Shown: positions 1 to 5,096 of the stretch, piece after piece
Layout of the letters: the number at the start of each line of letters is the position of its first letter
How positions within the stretch are numbered: position 1 is the stretch's first letter
DNA from: Deltaproteobacteria bacterium
GTDB taxonomy: Bacteria > Bdellovibrionota > UBA1018 > UBA923
Length of the DNA: 5,096 nt
Assembly (NCBI GenBank): GCA_016194795.1
Contig: JACQAX010000412.1
Span: 1-5,096, forward strand
Reading direction: 5' to 3'
Notes under the pieces: model-generated
Told to the model about the DNA's origin: nothing
The model's database searches: none
Seen by the model: the letters and a program-made list of their open reading frames with translations, nothing else
Program-made: the position numbers and the translations under genes

Positions 1-1
1 C

Positions 2-661
2 ACCTTTCATTTCGCGTGCGAGTTCGTGAAGCGCGACCCGGCCAACACGGCGGAGGCGCTCGATCTCGACCCCGAGCCCCTGGCCTACGGCCTGCGCAAG
101 CACTATCCGAAGCTCAAGCCCGAGCAGCGCAAGCGCCTCGCCATCCATCGCCGCAACGTGATCTCGGTGAGCAAGAAGAAGGTCGACGTCATCGTTGCCA
201 ACAATTTCTCGTTCTACATCTTCCAGGAGCGCGCGAAGCTCGTCGAGTACTTCCGCGCGGCGCGGAAATCCCTCGCCCGGAACGGCATGTTCATCCTCGA
301 GATGGTGGGGGGGCCGGGCTTCGTCGAGAAAAACAAGGAGCAGCGGACGATCAAGCACCTGGGCAAGCCGCTGTTCACCTACATCTGGGACCAGCGCTCG
401 TTCAATCCCGTCGATCGGCGCGCGCTGTACTCGATCCATTTCCGATTCCCCGACGGCAGCATCCGCAAGGACGTGTTCACCTACGACTGGCGCATCTGGA
501 CGATTCCCGAGGTGCGCGACGCGCTTCGCGAGGCGGGGTTCCAGGACACGGCCGTTTTCTGGGAGACGTCGCACCGGGGCGAGGCCACCGGCGAGTTCGT
601 GCGCTCCGAAAAGGGAAGCAACGACTGGACCTGGCTCTGCTACGTCTCCGGCCTCGCCTGA
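2..661 (+). CDS. Class I SAM-dependent methyltransferase, C-terminal part (5' end outside window)
   Basis: The reading frame is already open at base 2 and ends at TGA 659-661, giving 219 visible residues. A GTG at 26 could serve as a start, but coding sequence continues upstream of it and the Rossmann-fold start is missing, so I treat the gene as truncated by the window edge. Seen: an acidic post-I motif (ALDLDPEPLAYG, residues about 19-30) that would bind the SAM ribose. Next is a motif II-like strand (VDVIVANNFSFY), then a helix and the strand RNGMFILEMVGGPG. The C-terminal half is rich in aromatics (TYIWDQRSFNP, IHFRFPDGS, FTYDWRIWT, then EVRDALREAGF), a pattern I associate with a family of uncharacterised small-molecule-type methyltransferases. 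The glycine-rich motif I lies mostly or wholly off the left edge. The methyl acceptor cannot be named. It converges on the cyclase gene with no overlap. Confidence 0.85.
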   Translation, partial: TFHFACEFVKRDPANTAEALDLDPEPLAYGLRKHYPKLKPEQRKRLAIHRRNVISVSKKKVDVIVANNFSFYIFQERAKLVEYFRAARKSLARNGMFILEMVGGPGFVEKNKEQRTIKHLGKPLFTYIWDQRSFNPVDRRALYSIHFRFPDGSIRKDVFTYDWRIWTIPEVRDALREAGFQDTAVFWETSHRGEATGEFVRSEKGSNDWTWLCYVSGLA

Positions 662-687
662 AGCCGGCGGGCGCCTGCGACGGAGTC
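662..687. other. Short convergent intergenic gap, no clear terminator
   Basis: Only 26 bases separate the stop codons of the methyltransferase (plus) and the cyclase (minus). A G+C-rich hairpin can be drawn around the methyltransferase stop: 653-658 pairs with 666-671 (one G-T wobble) around a 7-base loop. It is not followed by a T-run on either strand, so it does not qualify as a standard intrinsic terminator. Transcripts of the two genes may overlap at their 3' ends or depend on Rho. Confidence 0.4.
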
Positions 688-2775
688 TTAGTTCCTGAAG
701 CCGAAGTCGCGCACGATCTTACCGAACTCGGGCGCGCTTCGGACGTTTTCGAAGGCGGGGTCGCGGCGCACGTTGATCATCTGCGTCGGGGCCTCGACGA
801 TCGACTTGCGCAGGAGCGAGAGCGTCTCGTCGCGCTCTCCGAGCGCCGCATGGATGCGCGCCAGGTCGTACGTCGAGACGTACTTTCGGCGAGCGGCCGC
901 GTCGAGGTCGGCCAGGATCTTGCGGGCTTCGTCGGCGTGCCCGTCGGCGGCGTAGGTCGCGGCGGCCATGCTCTGGGTGAGCGAGCTGCCGGGCGCGAGC
1001 TTGAGCGCGGTTTCGGCGGCCTGCCGCGCCTCCGCGTTGCGGCCTTTCTTGAGGCAGGCCTGCGCGAGCCAGACGTGCGCGAGGTAGAACTTCGGCTCGA
1101 GCGAGATGGCTTTCCGGTACGCGGCGATCGCCGCGTCGTAGTCGCCGGACAACAAGTAAGGATGGCCCGCGGCCGAGTTGATGTTGGGCGAGAGCGGGTC
1201 GAGCTCGCGCGCGAGGCGGTTCTGCTGAAGCGCCTCGTCGACTCGTCCCATCGCCGAGAGAAACTCGGCATACCAGTGGTGCGAGATCGAGTAGCCCGGG
1301 TTCAACGCGATCGAGCGGCGGTAGGCCGCCTCGGCACCCGTCCAGTCGCGCTCGAAGAACGCCTTCGACTCGGCGAGCGAGGCCAGCGCCTCGGCGCTGT
1401 CGGGCTCGAGCGCGAGCGCCTTCTCGGCGAGGAGCTTCGCGCGCGGCAGCGCTTCCGCCGGGCGCGCGCCGCCGTAATAGCTCATGAGGCTGAACGCGTT
1501 GGAAAGCTCGACGTACGCCTGGGCGAAGCGCGAGTCGAGATCGATGGCTTTCTTGAAATGCTCGATGCTCTTGGCGAAGCCTTCTTCCGTCCGTTGGTTG
1601 AGGTGGAAGCGGCCGCGCAGGTAGTTCACGTAAGCTTCGGGGCTCGAGACGGCGAGCTTGCCGGGTTGCCCGGTGTCGCCGGCGATCACGCGCACGCGAA
1701 ACTCGTTCATCACCTTCGAGGCGATGTTGCGCTGGATGTCGAGCACCTGCTTGAAGGGGCCGTCGTACGCGTTGGACCAGATCGTCTCCTGGGTGCGCGC
1801 GTCGATGAGGGTGACGCTCACGCGAAGCTTGTCGCCCGCCTTGCGCACGGATCCTTCGAGCACCGTCGCCACGCCGAGCTCGTCGGCGATCTCGCGGATG
1901 GTTTTGTCTGGCGACCCCTGCCGGAGCGCGCCCTGCTGGTGCTTGTAGTGCATCACGGACGTGCGCGCGATCACGCGGATCGCGGTCGCGCGCGAGAGGC
2001 TCGAGATCAGCTCCTCGGTCATGCCGTCGGAGAGATACTCGTCGTCGGGAGTGCTGAGATTCTCGAACGGGAGGACGGCGATGCGGTTGCGGCGGGCGTC
2101 GTTCTCGAACGTGCCGGCGCCCTTGCGCGACTTGTGCAGCGAAAGCATGAGCGAGAGCGCCAGGATCGGCACGACCGCCGCGGCGGCGAAGGCAAGCCGG
2201 CGCATCGGCGCGAGGCGCGCGCGGCTTGGAGCCCCGTGGCCGAGCTCGACGCGGTAGACCTGTACCGGCGTGGAGATGTTCTTGAGCGTGCGGTTGCCGA
2301 GCTGGTGGATCGGACGGTCGACCTTGTTGTGGACCTGGTCGAAAACCTGGCGGCTTACGCAGATTCCGCCCGGCTCGGCGAGGAACTGCAGGCGCGAGGC
2401 GATGTTCACGCCGTCGCCGTAGACGTCGTTCTCGTGCGCCACGACGTCGCCGAGATGGATGCCGATGCGCACGCGCACCGCGCGCGTCGGGTCGACGGTC
2501 GAGTTGCGCTCGGCGAGCGCGGTTTGGATGTGGATGGCGCACTGAACGGCCGAGGTCGCGCTGTCGAACTCGACGAGAAACGCGTCGCCGATGGTCTTGA
2601 TCTCGCGTCCGTCGTGCGAGGTGAGCAAAGGGCGCACGATCTGCCGGTGCTCTTCGAGCAGCTCGAGCGCCAGGGACTCGTCACGGTGGCTCATGGCGCT
2701 GTAGCCGACGATGTCGGTGAACATGATCGCCGCGAGCTTTCGTTTACCGTCTTTGAACTTTCGGACGTTGGACAT
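688..2775 (-). CDS. Class III adenylate cyclase with transmembrane helix, TolB-N/FlgO-like domain and TPR repeats
   Basis: This 695-residue protein is predicted to make cAMP from ATP. The N-terminal catalytic domain (about 12-178) carries the two metal-binding Asp residues (FTDIVGYS, D21; KTIGDAFLVEF, D64). It also has the adenine-selecting pair K60 and D117 and the transition-state residues N124 and R128 (DVYGDGVNIASRL). All key positions are present, so it should be active as a homodimer. A single hydrophobic helix (about 193-213) is flanked by basic residues. Residues about 230-365 (RIAVLPFENLS, YLSDGMTEELISSLS, LEGSVRKAGDKLRV) match the TolB-N/FlgO-like domain common in cyclase-TPR proteins. 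From about 380 to the C-terminus there are several TPRs (for example AIAAYRKAISLEPKF). Since the catalytic domain needs cytoplasmic ATP, the TPR half is inferred to be outside and to act as a sensor or binding scaffold. The start is fixed by an in-frame TGA directly before the ATG. No good Shine-Dalgarno is visible. It is divergent from the AAA+ gene. Confidence 0.95.
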   Translation of the reverse strand: MSNVRKFKDGKRKLAAIMFTDIVGYSAMSHRDESLALELLEEHRQIVRPLLTSHDGREIKTIGDAFLVEFDSATSAVQCAIHIQTALAERNSTVDPTRAVRVRIGIHLGDVVAHENDVYGDGVNIASRLQFLAEPGGICVSRQVFDQVHNKVDRPIHQLGNRTLKNISTPVQVYRVELGHGAPSRARLAPMRRLAFAAAAVVPILALSLMLSLHKSRKGAGTFENDARRNRIAVLPFENLSTPDDEYLSDGMTEELISSLSRATAIRVIARTSVMHYKHQQGALRQGSPDKTIREIADELGVATVLEGSVRKAGDKLRVSVTLIDARTQETIWSNAYDGPFKQVLDIQRNIASKVMNEFRVRVIAGDTGQPGKLAVSSPEAYVNYLRGRFHLNQRTEEGFAKSIEHFKKAIDLDSRFAQAYVELSNAFSLMSYYGGARPAEALPRAKLLAEKALALEPDSAEALASLAESKAFFERDWTGAEAAYRRSIALNPGYSISHHWYAEFLSAMGRVDEALQQNRLARELDPLSPNINSAAGHPYLLSGDYDAAIAAYRKAISLEPKFYLAHVWLAQACLKKGRNAEARQAAETALKLAPGSSLTQSMAAATYAADGHADEARKILADLDAAARRKYVSTYDLARIHAALGERDETLSLLRKSIVEAPTQMINVRRDPAFENVRSAPEFGKIVRDFGFRN

Positions 2776-2815
2776 TCAGAGACTCATCGGAATTCTTGGG
2801 GTTTCTTTCGAGCCA

Positions 2816-2830
2816 AATTAATAACTAATT
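2816..2830. repeat. Short inverted repeat, possible operator
   Basis: AATTA (2816-2820) and TAATT (2826-2830) form a perfect 5-bp inverted repeat around a 5-base centre (ATAAC). It lies just upstream of, and partly overlaps, the candidate -35 box at 2829-2834, a suitable position for a dimeric regulator. Such short repeats are frequent by chance in A+T-rich DNA. Confidence 0.2.
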
Positions 2831-2857
2831 GATATTATTATGTTTTAAATTTATGAC
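2829..2857 (+). promoter_or_regulatory. Candidate sigma-70-type promoter for the AAA+ gene
   Basis: TTGATA at 2829-2834 matches the -35 consensus at 5 of 6 positions. TATGAC at 2852-2857 matches the -10 consensus at 4 of 6, with a 17-base spacer. Transcription would begin near 2864, leaving a leader of about 50 bases before the GTG at 2912. A+T-rich DNA gives chance matches easily, so this is tentative. Confidence 0.35.
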
Positions 2858-2915
2858 GAATACGATCAGGTATTTCTGGCGCGTCATGATATGCCGTGTT
2901 ATCACCCGGGCGTGA
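2853..2915 (+). CDS. Possible 20-codon leader ORF overlapping the AAA+ start (GTGA)
   Basis: An ATG at 2853 opens a 20-residue frame (MTNTIRYFWRVMICRVITRA) ending at TGA 2913-2915. That stop overlaps the proposed GTG start of the AAA+ gene (2912-2914) in a GTGA arrangement typical of translational coupling. This could explain why the GTG lacks its own Shine-Dalgarno. However, the leader has no visible Shine-Dalgarno either, and its ATG overlaps the candidate -10 box, so it and that promoter cannot both be right. I do not recognise the peptide; it is basic with some hydrophobic residues. Confidence 0.2.
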   Translation: MTNTIRYFWRVMICRVITRA

Positions 2916-2980
2916 ATTCCATCAAAGTCTGCGCCGCCATTCTTGTCTTGGGAGTCATCTCTTCCGCGCCCGCCTTCGCA
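2912..2980 (+). other. Predicted Sec signal peptide of the AAA+ protein
   Basis: The first 23 residues show the three-part layout of a type I signal: a short n-region with a Lys (MNSIK), a hydrophobic core (VCAAILVLGVISS) and a c-region ending APAFA before GKGG, fitting an A-x-A cleavage after A23. Cys7 lies inside the core and is not placed as a lipobox. The following Pro/Arg-rich stretch looks like an exposed linker. This rests on start choice: if translation begins at 3035 or 3131 the protein has no signal. Confidence 0.6.
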
Positions 2981-5096
2981 GGCAAGGGCGGCAATCGCTT
3001 TCGCCAGCGTCCACGACAGGAGCACAGCCGCCCGGTGCCCCCGCCGACCGGGGTCTACCCGCCCGGCCCGTCGACTCGCGCCGCCGCTCCGGCCTCCGCG
3101 CCCGCTTACAGCCTCGTCGACCAGTACCTCATGGACAACCTCGGTCTCGAGGACCCGTCCGAATACAACATGTCGCTCGCGCTCAAGAAGCGCCTCGAGA
3201 AGCTTCCCGAAGAGTCGCGCGCGAATCTCGACTGGATCTTCTCGCCGCAGTCGGCTCCGCTGATCGGCGAGATCTTCCGCACGCTCGGTCTCACCGAGTA
3301 CAACAACCCGATGGTTTTGGGCCCCGCGGGCGTCGGCAAGACTTTTCTCATCGATCAGCTCGTCGCGCTCTTCACGATGAAGGCCGTGCCCGAGTTCCTC
3401 AAGGCCGAGCTCGGCGTCGGCAGCGAGCGCTTCAAGGTGCTGCGCGAGGCGTTCCTCGGCAACGTCGACATCGTCATCGTGAACAACAACCTGCTTTCGA
3501 TCGACAACACGCCTCCGGGCAAGGCGTTCGCCAAGGCCGAGAGCCGCATGAGCACCCTGCTCACCGAGATCTTCACGGCCGCCAACAAAGAATTTCAGCG
3601 CACCGACTCCTCCGGCAAGCGCGTCGGCCGCTACACCTTCTTCGTCTTCGACGAGGTGGCGACCTTGCCCGAGCTCGTGCAGCCTATTTTGAAGAAGGTG
3701 CTCGACCGCTCCGGTTTCCGCGACCCGAACAACGCCGAGCGCGCCTCGAGCGAGTCGGGCTTCGCGATCATCGCGATGACCACTCCCGAAGAGGCCAACG
3801 CGATGATCAAGGGCGACTCGGCCGTCCAGCGCCGCTACGTGCGCCTCAACGCCGTCGAGCCCACCGAGGAAGAAGGCTTCAACATCATCCGCCGCAAGAG
3901 CACCAAGGAGTGGGAGCCGCTCTACGGCATGAAGGTGACCGACGACGCGCTCCGTTTCCTCGTGCGCATGCGCAAGGTCATGGACTCGCCGCCGCTCGCG
4001 ATGCCGGGCTCGATCCTGCGCGCGGCCAACAAGCTCTTCACCTCGGGCATCGAAGGCTCCGGCGCCGGTTTCGCGCTCGACCTGCCCGACGCGCAGAAGT
4101 TCGTCACCCGCAAGTTCGGCCTCACCGACATCTGGTTCGAGGGCCCCAACGGCGAGCCGCCGTTCCATGATCTCGCCGCGCGCGTGAAACAGCACGTCGT
4201 CGGCCAGGACGAGGTCGTCGACAAGATCGCCGACCGCATCGCCTCTTGGGCGCGCCTGGGCTTCGGCGAGGACGTTCCGGTGTTCTTTCTCGGCGGCTCG
4301 AGCGGCAGCGGCAAGGACACGCTTCTCAAGGCGTTCAGTAAGGTTCTCTTCGGCCACGACGGCAGCCACCTCATGTTCAGCATCGCGGGCCTGGGGAACG
4401 GCGGCATGAGCACGCTCATCGACGGTCGAGGCGACGGCGAGCCGGGGCTCCTGCTCCAGGCGCTCGAGGGCGGCAAGCACAACGGCTTCGTCACGCTCAA
4501 CGAAGGAAAAGACGCGCAGAGCTCGGTTTTCGAGATGCTGAAAGTTCTCGTCGAGAAGATGGAGATCCATCCGAAGGGCAAGGACGTGCGCGTCCGCCCG
4601 ATCAACCTTCCCATCTTCATCCTGGGCCAGTGGGGCGAGGAGCTCTTCGACGGCAAGACCGACGCCGAGATCGAGAAGATCTACGGCTCGCTCACGCAGC
4701 AGCTGATGGAGCAGAAGTTTCTCGAAGGCAAGGAAGGCCGTGGCTTCGGAGCCGTGTCGCGCGCGCTCCTCGACCGCGCCAAGAAAACCGGCGGCATCTT
4801 CATGCTCCGCCCGGTGGCCAAGGCGCTCTACGGCGAGATCGTCAGATACTCGATCGAGCAGATGAAGTCGAAGATGCTCGCCAAGAACAACATCACGATG
4901 AGCGTGAGCGACTCGCTCGTCGCGTTCGTCGCCAAGGCGTCGATCGACGCGGGCGAGGGTACGCGCGGCCTTGGCGCCACGCTGATCGACTTCACCGAGA
5001 CGGCGATCTCGAAGGCGAACGACGAGGGTCTCGCGATCCGCGGCGCGCAGATCGAGCTCGACTACGAGCACGCGGGTGGGAAAGATCTCGTCGTCG
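2912..5096 (+). CDS. Hsp100/Clp-like double AAA+ ATPase with predicted N-terminal signal peptide (3' end outside window)
   Basis: The frame runs uninterrupted from GTG 2912 to the edge (728 full codons). Residues 1-23 resemble a Sec signal, and about 24-70 form a Pro/Arg/Ala-rich linker. Module D1 has NNPMVLGPAGVGKT (Walker A, K143/T144), FFVFDE (Walker B, D247/E248), a sensor-1 region AMTT (289-291) and QRRY (R307/R308), which aligns with the ClpB trans arginine fingers. Module D2 starts near VKQHVVGQDEVV, a typical Clp D2 entry. It has GGSSGSGKDT (K468, then D469 where Thr is usual), LNEGKDA (N530/E531 in place of Asp-Glu), Q573 where sensor-1 Asn is expected, LLDR (R622) and GTRGL (sensor 2, R685). 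Clp pore-loop tyrosines are not recognisable in either module, and the ClpB N- and M-domains are absent. A protein-remodelling ATPase is the best guess; substrate and partner are unknown. An in-frame ATG at 2891 would add seven residues; 3035 and 3131 are internal start options. Confidence 0.88.
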   Translation, partial: MNSIKVCAAILVLGVISSAPAFAGKGGNRFRQRPRQEHSRPVPPPTGVYPPGPSTRAAAPASAPAYSLVDQYLMDNLGLEDPSEYNMSLALKKRLEKLPEESRANLDWIFSPQSAPLIGEIFRTLGLTEYNNPMVLGPAGVGKTFLIDQLVALFTMKAVPEFLKAELGVGSERFKVLREAFLGNVDIVIVNNNLLSIDNTPPGKAFAKAESRMSTLLTEIFTAANKEFQRTDSSGKRVGRYTFFVFDEVATLPELVQPILKKVLDRSGFRDPNNAERASSESGFAIIAMTTPEEANAMIKGDSAVQRRYVRLNAVEPTEEEGFNIIRRKSTKEWEPLYGMKVTDDALRFLVRMRKVMDSPPLAMPGSILRAANKLFTSGIEGSGAGFALDLPDAQKFVTRKFGLTDIWFEGPNGEPPFHDLAARVKQHVVGQDEVVDKIADRIASWARLGFGEDVPVFFLGGSSGSGKDTLLKAFSKVLFGHDGSHLMFSIAGLGNGGMSTLIDGRGDGEPGLLLQALEGGKHNGFVTLNEGKDAQSSVFEMLKVLVEKMEIHPKGKDVRVRPINLPIFILGQWGEELFDGKTDAEIEKIYGSLTQQLMEQKFLEGKEGRGFGAVSRALLDRAKKTGGIFMLRPVAKALYGEIVRYSIEQMKSKMLAKNNITMSVSDSLVAFVAKASIDAGEGTRGLGATLIDFTETAISKANDEGLAIRGAQIELDYEHAGGKDLVV
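3018..3037 (+). promoter_or_regulatory. Possible internal ribosome binding site and GTG start
   Basis: AGGAG at 3018-3022 lies 12 bases before an in-frame GTG at 3035-3037 (codon 42 of the AAA+ frame). This is the best Shine-Dalgarno match near the gene's 5' end, although the spacing is long. Use of this start would yield a cytosolic protein beginning in the proline-rich linker and still holding both ATPase modules. Confidence 0.2.

Larger units (their letters stand above)
2776..2911. promoter_or_regulatory. Divergent intergenic regulatory region with A+T-rich core
   Basis: This 136-base stretch separates the cyclase start from the AAA+ start. Bases about 2815-2866 are strongly A+T-rich and contrast sharply with the G+C-rich flanks, as expected for promoters or a binding site for an A+T-preferring nucleoid protein. 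A plus-strand promoter candidate is described separately. On the minus strand, TAATAT and TTATTA elements could be -10 boxes for the cyclase, but I find no convincing -35 partner. No purine-rich Shine-Dalgarno sits at normal distance before either start. Confidence 0.6.

Noticed and set aside
653..671. Hairpin over the methyltransferase stop as an intrinsic terminator
   Set aside because: The stem is only 6 bp with a wobble pair, and no T-run follows on either strand.
657..703. Direct repeat CCTGAAGCCG at 657-666 and 694-703, flanking the convergent gap
   Set aside because: Ten bases in G+C-rich DNA, with one copy inside each gene's 3' end; there is no mobile element or attachment-site context, so chance is the simplest explanation.
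719..2542. A 607-codon minus-strand frame inside the cyclase gene
   Set aside because: It is an out-of-frame, extremely Arg-rich translation, and the cyclase frame in the same place has complete catalytic and TPR motifs.
16..2832. A 938-codon plus-strand open frame spanning the methyltransferase and the antisense of the cyclase
   Set aside because: Its translation is biased to Arg, Ala, Glu, Asp and Val with no domain motif, and it overlaps two genes with clear conserved motifs. It is a by-product of high G+C at third codon positions.
2896..4170. A 424-codon plus-strand open frame in another frame within the AAA+ region
   Set aside because: It is Arg/Ala/Gln-rich with no recognisable domain, and it is out of frame with the AAA+ motifs.
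2825..5071. A 748-codon minus-strand open frame opposite the AAA+ gene
   Set aside because: It is low-complexity (Arg, Ala, Glu, Asp, His, Leu, Val) without motifs, whereas the plus strand here carries two full sets of AAA+ motifs in order. It is an antisense shadow of the real gene.

Overview
The window reads as a fragment of a G+C-rich bacterial chromosome. Codons in the three real genes end mostly in G or C, which also creates long meaningless open frames on the opposite strands. A Sec-type signal peptide, a membrane-anchored class III nucleotide cyclase with a likely extracytoplasmic TPR half, and weak or absent Shine-Dalgarno sequences suggest a Gram-negative-type bacterium. The phylum cannot be fixed from sequence alone. 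No RNA gene, insertion sequence, CRISPR array or phage gene was seen.

Layout. (1) 2-661, plus strand: the C-terminal part of a class I SAM-dependent methyltransferase, cut by the left edge. (2) 662-687: a 26-base gap between two convergent genes. (3) 688-2775, minus strand: a complete 695-residue class III adenylate cyclase with one membrane helix, a TolB-N/FlgO-like domain and a TPR tail. (4) 2776-2911: a divergent intergenic region with a strikingly A+T-rich core that probably holds the promoters of both flanking genes. (5) 2912 to the right edge, plus strand: a large double-ring AAA+ ATPase related to ClpA/ClpB/ClpC (Hsp100). It is open at the 3' end, with at least 728 codons visible.

The AAA+ gene is the notable one. 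It has no stop codon in the window and lies beneath a 748-codon antisense open frame, so it is easily overlooked. Its first ATPase module has intact Walker A, Walker B and arginine-finger residues. Its second module has substitutions at the Walker A Thr, the Walker B Asp and sensor 1. Neither module has a recognisable aromatic pore-loop tyrosine. The ClpB N-domain and M-domain are missing; in their place are an N-terminal segment that looks like a cleavable Sec signal peptide and a Pro/Arg-rich linker. An Hsp100-like ATPase apparently addressed outside the cytoplasm, with one degenerate ring, is unusual.

The cyclase and the AAA+ gene are transcribed divergently from one A+T-rich region, so shared regulation is possible. 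No direct functional link is shown by the sequence. The methyltransferase is convergent with the cyclase and is probably independent.
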